Positions 8,328-16,692 of a stretch of 41,264 nucleotides of DNA are shown one piece after another; position 1 is the stretch's first letter; each line of letters starts with the position of its first letter. The position numbers and the translations under genes are program-made. Origin of the DNA: Verrucomicrobiota bacterium (GTDB taxonomy: Bacteria > Verrucomicrobiota > Verrucomicrobiia > Limisphaerales > JACQFS01); NCBI GenBank assembly GCA_016199935.1, contig JACQFS010000087.1, positions 1-41,264 on the forward strand, in the 5' to 3' direction. The notes beneath the pieces are model-generated. The model did not search any database and had not been told where the DNA came from. It was given only the letters and a program-made list of their open reading frames with translations.

Positions 8328-9305
8328 GTGCTGCGGACCGGAGCGCTTCCCGTGTTCACTCCCGCTGAATTTCAAGAAGCGTCTGCACTCGTCTATCGCA
8401 CGCTTTCACCCACGGCGCAGATTCACTGGCCGTTGTTGAGCCAGCGCGCCGGGTGCGAGGTGTGGGTGAAGCACGAGAACCACCATCCCACCGGCGCGTT
8501 CAAGGTGCGCGGCGGTCTCGTCTATCTCGATCACCTGAAGCGCACACGTTCCGGCCTGCGCGGCGTCATCACGGCGACGACCGGCAATCACGGCCAGAGC
8601 ATCGCCTTCGCGGGCGCGCGCCTCGGCATCCCCGTCACCATCTGCGTCCCGTTCGGCAACAGCGTGGAGAAAAATGCCGCGATGCGCGGCTACGGCGCGG
8701 AGTTGATCGAGGTTGGGCACGATTTCCAATCGGCGCGTGAGGCCGCGACCCAGCTCGCGGCCGAACGGAGTCTCGAAGTAGTCCCGTCATTTCACCCGCT
8801 CCTTGTGCGCGGCGTCGCGACTTGCGCGCACGAACTCTTCACGGCGCGGCCGGAGCTCGACACGGTCTATTGCCCCATCGGTCTCGGCTCCGGCGTCTGC
8901 GGTCTCGTCACCATGCGCGACCAACTCGGCCTGCGCACGCGCGTCGTCGGCGTCGTCGCCGCGGGCGCGCCGGCATACGCAAAGTCATTTGCCGCGGGAC
9001 GTGTCCTCGCCAGCGACGAGGTGAACACGATGGCCGAGGGCGTGGCCGTGCGCATGCCGGACGCCGACGCGCTCGCGGTCATCCGGCGCGGCGTCGAGCG
9101 CATCGTGGAAATCACCGAGCCGGAAATTGAAGCCGCCATCCGCGCGTATTTCACCGACACGCACAACGTCGCCGAGGGTGCCGGCGCCCTTGCCCTCGCC
9201 GCTTTGCTGAATGACCCGCCGGCGCAACGGGGCAAGCGCGTCGGGGTGATCCTCTCCGGCGGAAATATTGATCGCCCCCGCTTCGCGAAAATCCTCGCCG
9301 GCTGA
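8328..9305 (+). CDS. PLP-dependent threonine/serine dehydratase-like protein
   Basis: Fold-type II pyridoxal-phosphate enzyme of the threonine dehydratase / serine racemase group, 325 residues from GTG at 8328. A second in-frame GTG at 8352 would give 317 residues and a more usual N-terminus (VFTPAEF). The Schiff-base lysine is Lys59 in HPTGAFKVRGG. The substrate loop TTGNHGQS is intact. The phosphate-binding glycine loop reads GLGSGVCG, less glycine-rich than the usual GGGG form. No ACT domain follows, so it is the short, non-allosteric type. Such enzymes deaminate threonine or serine to a 2-oxo acid and ammonia; related short forms are racemases or act in ectoine use. It starts three bases after a secreted ThuA protein, an unexpected pairing. 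Substrate uncertain. Confidence 0.83.
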   Translation: MLRTGALPVFTPAEFQEASALVYRTLSPTAQIHWPLLSQRAGCEVWVKHENHHPTGAFKVRGGLVYLDHLKRTRSGLRGVITATTGNHGQSIAFAGARLGIPVTICVPFGNSVEKNAAMRGYGAELIEVGHDFQSAREAATQLAAERSLEVVPSFHPLLVRGVATCAHELFTARPELDTVYCPIGLGSGVCGLVTMRDQLGLRTRVVGVVAAGAPAYAKSFAAGRVLASDEVNTMAEGVAVRMPDADALAVIRRGVERIVEITEPEIEAAIRAYFTDTHNVAEGAGALALAALLNDPPAQRGKRVGVILSGGNIDRPRFAKILAG

Positions 9306-9380
9306 AATCCAAACCCACGCACCATTCGTCCGAACAAAATCTCGCCTCACCCGTCCATCCTTGCTCTGATTTCAAAACCT

Positions 9381-12300
9381 ATGAAACCGAACCCGCGTCT
9401 CGCTCCGCGTCTCGTCGCCTTTGCGCTGCTCTTGCTCCTCGCGCTGCCGCTCGCGGCGGCGGACAAAAAAATCGTCCTGCTCGCCGGGCACGCGAGCCAC
9501 GGCTCGGGCCAGCACGAGTTTCGCGCCGGCTGCCTGCTGCTGAAGAAATGTCTCGATCAGGTTCCCGGCATCAACGCCGTCGTCATCGAGTCGGGCTGGC
9601 CCGCGGATGAGAGCGTGTTCAACGGCGCCGACGCGGTGTTCATTTACTCCGATGGCGGTGGCAGCCATTTCGCGATCAAACCCGAGCGGCTCGCGGTGCT
9701 CGACGCGCTTGTGAAAAAAGGCGTCGGCCTCGGCTGCGCGCACTACGCCGTCGAGGTGCCGAAGGACCACGGCGGTCCCGAGTGGCTCGCGTGGACCGGC
9801 GGTTACTTCGAGACGTTCTGGTCGGTGAACCCGCATTGGGACGCGGACTTCAAATCGTTTCCGTCGCACCCGATCACGCGCGGCGTGCAACCATTCAAGA
9901 TAACGGACGAGTGGTATTACCACATGCGTTTTCCCGACGGAATGAAGGGCGTCACGCCACTCCTCACCGCGGTCCCGCCCGACAGCACGCGCGGTAAGCC
10001 CGGCAAAAGCGACGCGCACGGCGGCAATCCCGAAGTGCAGAAACACGCGGGCGAACCCGAGCACGTGATGTGGTGCATGGACCGGCCCGATGGCGGACGC
10101 GGCTTCGGTTTCACCGGCGGACATTTTCACAAGAACTGGGCCGAGGAAAATTTCCGCCGCGTGGTGCTCAACGCGATGTTGTGGATCGCCAAAGTCGAAG
10201 TGCCCGCGGGCGGCGTGCAGACGAAACTCTCCGACGACGATCTCAAGGCGAACCTCGACAAGAAGGACGCGCCAGCTTCTACCGCGAAGCCTGCCGCGCC
10301 CGCGCCGAAGTTCACCGCGGCACCGAAGTTCAAGAGCGGCATCGTCACTGCGAAGACCGGCAACCCGACCAAGGTGGACGTGGACCTGACGGGCGCGAAG
10401 GATTTGTTCCTCGTCGTGAGTGACGGCGGCGATGGCATCGGCTGCGACTGGGCGGACTGGGTGAATCCCGAGCTGACGCGCGCGGACGGCTCGAAGGTGA
10501 AGCTTACCGAACTCAAATGGGAGTCGGCGGTTGCGAGCCACGGCCAGGTGCGCGTGAATCGGAACAACGCCAACCAACCGCTCCGCATCGCCGGCCGGCC
10601 CTACGAAAACGGCTTCGGCACGCACGCGAAGTCGGTCATTCATTTCGAGTTGCCCGGCGCGAAGTTCGCGCGCTTCACCGCGCTGGCCGGGCTCGACAAC
10701 GGCGGCACGGATCAGGGCTGCGGCTCGACGGTGGAATTTCTCGTCTTCACCGAAGCGCCGAGTCCGACGGCAATCGCAGCCGTCGCCGCGATCGCCACCG
10801 GCGCAGAAGGCCGCGCCGGTCCCGCGGCCGCGAAGGCTTTCATGAGCACGATGACCGCCGCGGCCGGCCTCGAAGCCACGCTCTTCGCCAGCGAGCCGAT
10901 GCTCGTGAATCCCGCCGACATGGACGTGGATGCGCACGGCCGCGTGTGGATCACCGAGGGCGCGAACTACCGCAAATGGTCCACGCTCCGTCCCGAGGGC
11001 GACCGCGTCGTGATCCTCGAAGACACGAATTGCGACGGCGTCGCGGACAAGTCCACGACCTTCTATCAAGACCCGAGCATCAACACCGCGCTCGGCATTT
11101 GCGTTTTGGGCAACAAGGCGATCGTCTCGTGTGCGCCGAATGTTTTCCTGCTCACCGACACGAAAGGCACCGGCGTCGCGGACAAGCGCGAGTTGCTGTT
11201 CACCGGCATCGAGGGCCATCAACATGATCACGCGATCCACACGTTCACGTTCGGGCCGGACGGAAAACTCTATTTCAATTTCGGTAACGCCGGCCGGCAC
11301 CTGCGTCGTCCGACGGGCAAGTTGAAGGACATTCCGTTGCACGGGGAAATTTCCGCCGAGGATATCAAGGCGAACAGCGAGCCCGTCATTGACCTCGCGG
11401 GCAACGAAGTCAGCGACGCCGGCAAGCCTTACCGCGACGGGATGGTTTTCCGCTGCAATCTCGACGGCTCCGAGGTCGAGACGCTCGGCTGGAATTTCCG
11501 CAACAACTACGAGGTGGCCGTGGATTCTTTCGGCACGCTCTGGCAGTCCGACAACGACGACGACGGCAACAAAGGCGTGCGCATCAATTACGTGATGGAG
11601 TTCGGCAACTACGGCTACAAGGACGAGATGACGGGCGCCGCGTGGAAGGCCGACCGCACCGGCATCGAGGAGGAAATTCCGCGCCGCCACTGGCATCTCA
11701 ACGACCCCGGCGTGGTGCCGAATCTGTTGCAGACCGGCGCAGGCTCGCCGACAGGCATCCTCGTTTACGAAGGCAAGCTGCTGCCGAAAATTTTCCAAGG
11801 CCAGGTGATTCATTGCGACGCCGGCCCGCGCGTGGTGCGCGCGTATCCGGTCAAGCGCGACGGTGTGGGTTACTCCGCCGAGATCGTGGACGTGCTGACG
11901 AGCAGCGACACGTGGTATCGCCCGTCGGACGTGTGCGTCGCGCCCGATGGCTCGCTCTACATCGCCGACTGGAACGACGCCGGCGTGGGCGGCCACAACA
12001 TGGCCGACCGCGAACTCGGCAACATGACCGGCCGCGTCTATCGCGTTGCGCCGAAGGGCAACAAGCCCGCCCTGCCGAAGCTGGATTTGAACTCTGCGAA
12101 GGGCTGCGTCGAGGCGCTGCAATCGCCGAACCTCGCGCGCCGGTATCTCGCGTGGACGAAGCTGCACGAGATGCAAGGCGCGGCGGAGAAGGAGCTGCTG
12201 AAGGTTTGGAACGGCAGCGAGCCGCGGATGCGCGCGCGCGCGTTGCAGTTGCTCGCGCGGATCAAGGGCGGCGAGAAGAAATACGTGGAGGCCGCGTTGA

Positions 12301-12785
12301 AGGACAAGGATGAGGACCTCCGCGTGACCGGCCTGCGCATCGCGCGCTCGCTCAAGCTCGACGTGATCCCGCTCGTGAAGCAACTCGCGAAGGATTCCTC
12401 CGCCGCCGTCCGTCGCGAGTGCGCCATCGCGCTGCGCCATAACAAATCTTCCGAAGCCCCGAAGCTCTGGGCCGCGCTCGCGCAGCAGCACGACGGCAAG
12501 GACCGCTGGTATGTCGAGGCGCTCGGCATCGCCGCGGATCAGCAGGACGACGCGTTCTTCGCCGCGTGGCTCTCGGCCGTCGGCGGCAACTGGAACACGC
12601 CCGCCGGCCGCGACATCGTGTGGCGCTCGCGCAGCAAGCAGACGCCCGCGTTGCTCGCGAAGATCATCAACGACAAGTCCACGACGGAAAAAGAAAAGCC
12701 GCGCTACCTGCGCGCGCTGGATTTCCACACCGGCCCCGAGAAGGACGCCGCGCTCGTCGAACTGCTCACGGGCGGGACGAAGTGA
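9381..12785 (+). CDS. Secreted multidomain ThuA-NPCBM-PVC propeller-HEAT protein
   Basis: Protein of 1134 residues with a signal peptide (to about residue 27). Domains in order: ThuA (28-290, with GQHEFRAG, NPHWDADF, GRGFGFTGGHFH); an NPCBM-type carbohydrate-binding module (about 315-455, with YENGFGTHAKSVIHFELPG and LDNGGTDQG); a PVC-type membrane-bound dehydrogenase beta-propeller (about 487-895, with FASEPMLVNPADMDVDAHG, GRVWITEGANY, DNDDDGNKG and SLYIADWNDAG); and HEAT-like repeats (about 903-1120). Homologous propellers usually continue into a C-terminal cytochrome c domain. Here the frame stops at TGA 12783-12785 and the heme domain is the next gene in the same reading frame. It probably binds a glycan and oxidises a sugar in the periplasm, passing electrons to that cytochrome. 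This role is inferred. Confidence 0.88.
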   Translation: MKPNPRLAPRLVAFALLLLLALPLAAADKKIVLLAGHASHGSGQHEFRAGCLLLKKCLDQVPGINAVVIESGWPADESVFNGADAVFIYSDGGGSHFAIKPERLAVLDALVKKGVGLGCAHYAVEVPKDHGGPEWLAWTGGYFETFWSVNPHWDADFKSFPSHPITRGVQPFKITDEWYYHMRFPDGMKGVTPLLTAVPPDSTRGKPGKSDAHGGNPEVQKHAGEPEHVMWCMDRPDGGRGFGFTGGHFHKNWAEENFRRVVLNAMLWIAKVEVPAGGVQTKLSDDDLKANLDKKDAPASTAKPAAPAPKFTAAPKFKSGIVTAKTGNPTKVDVDLTGAKDLFLVVSDGGDGIGCDWADWVNPELTRADGSKVKLTELKWESAVASHGQVRVNRNNANQPLRIAGRPYENGFGTHAKSVIHFELPGAKFARFTALAGLDNGGTDQGCGSTVEFLVFTEAPSPTAIAAVAAIATGAEGRAGPAAAKAFMSTMTAAAGLEATLFASEPMLVNPADMDVDAHGRVWITEGANYRKWSTLRPEGDRVVILEDTNCDGVADKSTTFYQDPSINTALGICVLGNKAIVSCAPNVFLLTDTKGTGVADKRELLFTGIEGHQHDHAIHTFTFGPDGKLYFNFGNAGRHLRRPTGKLKDIPLHGEISAEDIKANSEPVIDLAGNEVSDAGKPYRDGMVFRCNLDGSEVETLGWNFRNNYEVAVDSFGTLWQSDNDDDGNKGVRINYVMEFGNYGYKDEMTGAAWKADRTGIEEEIPRRHWHLNDPGVVPNLLQTGAGSPTGILVYEGKLLPKIFQGQVIHCDAGPRVVRAYPVKRDGVGYSAEIVDVLTSSDTWYRPSDVCVAPDGSLYIADWNDAGVGGHNMADRELGNMTGRVYRVAPKGNKPALPKLDLNSAKGCVEALQSPNLARRYLAWTKLHEMQGAAEKELLKVWNGSEPRMRARALQLLARIKGGEKKYVEAALKDKDEDLRVTGLRIARSLKLDVIPLVKQLAKDSSAAVRRECAIALRHNKSSEAPKLWAALAQQHDGKDRWYVEALGIAADQQDDAFFAAWLSAVGGNWNTPAGRDIVWRSRSKQTPALLAKIINDKSTTEKEKPRYLRALDFHTGPEKDAALVELLTGGTK

Positions 12786-12791
12786 TTACGC

Positions 12792-12860
12792 GTAGCAGTC
12801 GAGGTAACGAGACTCCATCTGATCGAAATGAAGTTGGAGTCTCGTCACCTCGACTGCTAC
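12792..12860. repeat. Palindromic repeat, family 1 version B (complete inverted pair)
   Basis: Arms 12792-12817 and 12835-12860, 25 of 26 positions complementary, around a 17-base loop. Compared with version A at 6019-6090, arm positions 1-24 differ at exactly four places: 8 C to T, 12 C to G, 17 G to C and 21 G to A. Both arms changed together. Positions 8/21 and 12/17 are symmetric within the arm, so they also stay paired inside each arm. The position-15 mismatch is kept. It lies 6 bases after the propeller gene stop. Confidence 0.9.
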
Positions 12861-12890
12861 CGGATTGAGAAGCGCCGCCTCGCAACCTCC

Positions 12891-13994
12891 ATGAACCTTC
12901 GCGCCATCCTTGCCTTCATCTCTCTCCTCGCCGCGCCGCTGCTCGCGCAGGTGCCCGACACGGCGCGGCTGAAAATCATGGCGGAGGCGCTGAGCCGGAT
13001 GCAACCGGAGCAGGTCGCCGCGAATCCGAAGCTCAAGGAGGCGCTGGACCAGGTGCTCGCGGGCACGCGCGGCACGCCGGAGTTCGTGCGGCTCGTGCAG
13101 AAATTTTCCATCACGGGCCAGGAGGAGGCGCTGCTCGCCTTCGCGCAAAAAAATCCGGCGGAGGAACTCGGCGTGGCCGCCATCCGCCTCGTGCTCGCGC
13201 CGAAGAGCGAGCCGTTGCTGAAAGGCGCGCTGGCCGGCCCCGATGCGGCGAAGACTATCGAGGCGCTCGGCAACTCGAACCACCGCCGCGCCGCGCCGCT
13301 GCTGCTCGACGTGATGAACGACGCGAAGCGCGACGCCGCGCTCCGCCAGCAATCCGTGCGCGCGCTCGCGCAGCTTCAGGACGGCGCGAAGGAACTGCTC
13401 GCGCTCGCGAAGGCGGGCAAGCTGTCCGCTGAGCTGCGCGACACGGCCGGCGCGTCGTTGAAGGAGGCGCGCTGGTCGCCCATCCGCGACGAGGCCGCGA
13501 GCGTTTTTGCGAGCAAATCCTCCGGCACTGTTTCGAACGCTCCAACCATCGCCGAGTTGATGAAGCTCAAGGGTGACGCGACGAACGGCGCGAAAATTTT
13601 TCGGCGCGAAACGGTGGGTTGCATCAAGTGCCACCAGATCAACGGCGAGGGCGTGGACTTCGGCCCCGCGCTTTCCGAGATCGGCACGAAGCTCGGCCGC
13701 GACGCGATCTACCAGTCTATCCTCGAACCGAGCGCGGGCATCTCGTTTGGTTTCGAGGCGTGGAGCCTCGAGTTGAAGAATGGCGACGAACTTTACGGCC
13801 TCATCACGAGCGAGACCGAGACGGACGTGACGTTGAAGGACGCGCGCGCCGTCGCGACGAAAGTGGGCAAGCCCGACATCGCCAAGCGCACGCAGAGCAA
13901 ACTCTCGATCATGCCCGACGGCCTCGCGAAGCTGATGACGACGCAGGAGTTGGTGGACGTGGTCGAGTATCTTTCGACGCTGAAGAAGAAATAG
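12891..13994 (+). CDS. Secreted PVC-type heme-binding c-type cytochrome with HEAT-like region
   Basis: Protein of 367 residues from ATG 12891, with a good signal peptide (MNLRAILAFISLLAAPLLAQ). The ORF is open upstream through the palindromic repeat to the TGA of the previous gene, so the start is chosen for the signal peptide. Residues 20-220 are Ala/Leu-rich helical repeats of HEAT type. The heme motif is CIKCH at 244-248 in a TIGR02603-like heme-binding domain. The late SIMPDGLAKLMT segment is the likely source of the methionine ligand. The last block (ELVDVVEYLSTLK) is typical of the family. It should accept electrons from the upstream propeller protein in the periplasm. In related bacteria the two are usually one polypeptide. 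Its stop lies three bases from the converging DUF1501 gene. Confidence 0.88.
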   Translation: MNLRAILAFISLLAAPLLAQVPDTARLKIMAEALSRMQPEQVAANPKLKEALDQVLAGTRGTPEFVRLVQKFSITGQEEALLAFAQKNPAEELGVAAIRLVLAPKSEPLLKGALAGPDAAKTIEALGNSNHRRAAPLLLDVMNDAKRDAALRQQSVRALAQLQDGAKELLALAKAGKLSAELRDTAGASLKEARWSPIRDEAASVFASKSSGTVSNAPTIAELMKLKGDATNGAKIFRRETVGCIKCHQINGEGVDFGPALSEIGTKLGRDAIYQSILEPSAGISFGFEAWSLELKNGDELYGLITSETETDVTLKDARAVATKVGKPDIAKRTQSKLSIMPDGLAKLMTTQELVDVVEYLSTLKKK

Positions 13995-13997
13995 CGC

Positions 13998-15122
13998 TCA
14001 GCCGAAGAGCGGCAGCGGCGCGAGTTCGAAGGCCGGGAAGGTGCGGGCGAGATCGGCGGCGGGCGAATGTTTTTTCAGCAGCGCCGCGAGGACGTTTCGG
14101 TAGTTCGTCGTGACGGGCAGATCGCCGGGGCCTTCGAGCACTTCGTCCTTCAAGCCGGGCCACTTGCCCAGCACGCGCCCGCCCTGGATGCCGCCGCCCA
14201 TCACGAACATCACGCCGCCGCGGCCGTGGTCGGTGCCGAAGGCGGAGTTCTCCGCGAGCCGGCGGCCGAACTCGGTCATCACCACCACGGTCACGTTCGC
14301 CATTTCCTTCCCCAGGTCGCGGCGGAACGCGGCCAGGCCGGTGCCGAGGCGCGTCATCATCGGGTTCATCAGCGCGCCCTGATTGATGTGCGAATCCCAG
14401 CCGTTGAGGTCAACCGAGGCAGCCTCGAGGCCGACGCGCGCCTTGATGAGCCGCGCGAGCTGGAGCAGGCCGCGGGAAAATTCATCGCGGCCATACTCGG
14501 CGCCGGCGGCGGGATGATAGGAGGCGTTGCGCAGGTTCTCGATGTCCTTCAGCGCGCCGAGCGTGTCGAGTCCGGCCCGGCCCACGGCACTTTTTTCCGC
14601 GCCGTAAAGTTTCTCCAACGAGGCCGTCAGTGAATGCGACTGGCCACCCAGCAGGAAGTCGTCGAACGACTGCATCACCGTCGCGGAGGGCGCGCCGCGC
14701 AAACTCTCCGGCATCGTGCGGCCGAAGACGACGGCCGAGAGCGGGCCGCTGACGTTGCCCGGCCGCGCGCGCAGGAAGCGGCCGAGCCAGCCGCCGCCGG
14801 CGACGCCGCCGTGCTCCATCAAATCCTGCGCCTCGAAATGCGAGCGCGTGCCGTCCTCGGAACCGGCGGCGTGGACCAGCGCAAGTTCGCCACTGTGGAA
14901 AATTTCATGGAGCGGCTTGAGCAGCGGGTTGAGTCCGAAGAAGCCGTCGAGCTTCAGCGCCGTGTCCTTGCCGAGCGCGATGCGCGGGCGGGCCTTGTAG
15001 TAGCCGGCGTCCTCGAGCGGCGCGACGAGGTTCAGGCCGTCCGCGCCGCCGCGCATGAAGACGACCACGAGCGTTTTGCGCTGGTCGCCGTTGCCGGTGA
15101 TGAAAGTTTGCGGCGTGGCCAT
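13998..15122 (-). CDS. DUF1501 domain-containing protein
   Basis: DUF1501 protein of 374 residues, a family related in fold to sulfatases and alkaline phosphatases and very common in Planctomycetes and Verrucomicrobia. The hallmark FMRGGADGLNLVAP occurs at residues 22-35, followed by RSHFEAQDLMEHG, and WDSHINQG with VVVMTEFGRR and GTDHGRGG later. Unlike many relatives it has no signal peptide or Tat motif: the protein begins MATPQTFITGNGDQRK directly before the first strand. Its ATG lies one base after the stop of the DUF1800 gene, which does carry a Tat signal, so joint export with that partner is possible. The pair of DUF1800 and DUF1501 genes is recurrent, but the biochemical role is unknown. 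Confidence 0.88.
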   Translation of the reverse strand: MATPQTFITGNGDQRKTLVVVFMRGGADGLNLVAPLEDAGYYKARPRIALGKDTALKLDGFFGLNPLLKPLHEIFHSGELALVHAAGSEDGTRSHFEAQDLMEHGGVAGGGWLGRFLRARPGNVSGPLSAVVFGRTMPESLRGAPSATVMQSFDDFLLGGQSHSLTASLEKLYGAEKSAVGRAGLDTLGALKDIENLRNASYHPAAGAEYGRDEFSRGLLQLARLIKARVGLEAASVDLNGWDSHINQGALMNPMMTRLGTGLAAFRRDLGKEMANVTVVVMTEFGRRLAENSAFGTDHGRGGVMFVMGGGIQGGRVLGKWPGLKDEVLEGPGDLPVTTNYRNVLAALLKKHSPAADLARTFPAFELAPLPLFG

Positions 15123-15123
15123 A

Positions 15124-16692
15124 TCAGCACCATTGAAAAGCCGGTGAGGCGAGGCACAGCGCAGGGCCGGCGCCGGAGTCGTGATAGGCGGCGCGTTCCT
15201 CTTTCGTCGCGCGGCGGCCGAGCAGATGCGCCATCAACTTTTCCTCGCCGCCCGCGTGCGCGGTGAGCGACTTGAGGTCCACGCGCGTGCCCTTGATTTT
15301 ATTTTCGCCGAGGTTCACCGCGAAATTCCAGCGCCAGAGCATCGTGCCCAGCCACGGCCCGGGTTCCTCCGGATAGCCGTCGGGCGTGGGATAGTGAAAC
15401 GGCACGTGGCCCATGCGTTCGAGGTAGCTGATGAGTTGCTGGTCGGCATCGGTGCCCGCGCGGGTGGCGCGCAACGCGGAGACGATGAAGTGAAACGGGC
15501 GCTTGAACTTGTTCCCGCGCGCGTTGAGGAAATCCCCGGTGGCAAAAAGTTTGCGCAGCGTCGCGCGGATGTCGCCGCTGCTGGCGATGAACTCATCGGC
15601 CACCGTCGCGACGGCGGCGCCCGAAGGCTCGTCGGAAATGAAGCGGCGGCAGAGTTTGGTGGCGATGTGCTTGGCCGTGGCCGGGTGCAGCGCGACGATG
15701 TTCAGCACGCGGTCGAGGTCGCCCGCGCCGAGGCCGGCGGGAATCGTCTGGCCGAGGACGGTCTTGGGCCCGTCGTCGTGGAGGCGTTGGTTGAACTCGA
15801 CCATCGCCTTGCCGAACTGCCGCTTGCCGCGCACGGTCCAACCGGTGAGGCAGCGCGCGACTTCCATCACGTCCTTCTGCTGATAGCCGGCGTGGACGCC
15901 GAGCGTGTGGAGTTCGAGCAGCTCGCGCGCGTAATTTTCATTCGGCTTCTCGGCGGGGTTCGCCTTGCGGTTCGAGCGGCCGTCGAGATACCAGAGCATC
16001 GCGGGGCTGAGCGCCGACGCGCGGAGCATTGCGGGAAAATTGAACGCCGGCTTCGGCGCGCTCGATTCGCCGGCCCAGAAAGTCTGGAGGCGATCGAGAA
16101 TCGTCACGGGCTCGCTCAGGCCGCAGTCGCCAAGCGCGAATTTGCGGACGACGGCGCGGTCGTCCGAAGCCTTGAGCCAGCGGCAGTCGCCCTTGCCGGG
16201 GTCAATGTTGAAATGGTCGGTCCAGAACCCGACCATCACCTCGTAGAGTTGGCGCTCGGAATAAACGGCGCGCAGCACCGCGGCCTTGACCATCTGGTTA
16301 AGGAGGAAGCGCTCCTTGTATTCGAACATCTCCGCCGCCGGTTCATCGAGCGCATCGAAGCGGCGGACGATCCGATCCGCCAACGAGTCATCCAGTTTCT
16401 CCGGCTGCAATTGCTCCTCGACGTAGGCGCGCGCGGCTTCTTCCGGCGTCGCACCGAGTTTGCGCACGCGCTGGTAGTCGCCCGGCCGCGCGCCAAAGGA
16501 GAGGCGGTTCAAAACGTGGGCCACGGGATCAATCGCCTCCGCCGTCGGCGGCTGGAACGGCTGCGAGTCGAACCCGGCGGCCGCGACGAAGCCGCGCACG
16601 GGATTTCTCCAGTCAACGCCGCAGCCGGCCGTGGCCGCGAGCGCGGCGGTGGTGGCGCCGGTCTGGAGAAATTTTCGCCGGGAGGAGTTCAT
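15124..16692 (-). CDS. Tat-exported DUF1800 domain-containing protein
   Basis: DUF1800 protein of 522 residues from the ATG at 16692. The N-terminus MNSSRRKFLQTG is a twin-arginine signal, and ATAGC at 20-24 could serve as a lipobox, so it may be a Tat-exported lipoprotein. Family landmarks are HVLNRLSFGARPGDY near residue 60, MVGFWTDHFNI, NENYARELLELHTLGV, and LTGWTVRGKRQ. The frame is open upstream, but only because it overlaps the membrane protein gene; the Tat start is clear. Its ATG overlaps the stop of that upstream gene (TGATG) and its own stop is one base from the DUF1501 start, so the three genes form a tightly coupled operon. Function unknown; often described only by domain number. 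Confidence 0.9.
   Translation of the reverse strand: MNSSRRKFLQTGATTAALAATAGCGVDWRNPVRGFVAAAGFDSQPFQPPTAEAIDPVAHVLNRLSFGARPGDYQRVRKLGATPEEAARAYVEEQLQPEKLDDSLADRIVRRFDALDEPAAEMFEYKERFLLNQMVKAAVLRAVYSERQLYEVMVGFWTDHFNIDPGKGDCRWLKASDDRAVVRKFALGDCGLSEPVTILDRLQTFWAGESSAPKPAFNFPAMLRASALSPAMLWYLDGRSNRKANPAEKPNENYARELLELHTLGVHAGYQQKDVMEVARCLTGWTVRGKRQFGKAMVEFNQRLHDDGPKTVLGQTIPAGLGAGDLDRVLNIVALHPATAKHIATKLCRRFISDEPSGAAVATVADEFIASSGDIRATLRKLFATGDFLNARGNKFKRPFHFIVSALRATRAGTDADQQLISYLERMGHVPFHYPTPDGYPEEPGPWLGTMLWRWNFAVNLGENKIKGTRVDLKSLTAHAGGEEKLMAHLLGRRATKEERAAYHDSGAGPALCLASPAFQWC

Noticed and set aside
9372-12728. Very long minus-strand reading frame opposite the propeller gene (1118 codons)
   Set aside because: It is the antisense shadow of a clear multidomain gene in GC-rich DNA. 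Its translation is Arg/Ala/His-rich without any domain.
12783-12860. Selenocysteine insertion at TGA 12783 with the following hairpin as SECIS
   Set aside because: The hairpin is a copy of a repeat family found in other intergenic places. No selenoprotein family or Cys-homolog position fits, and the downstream gene has its own signal peptide.
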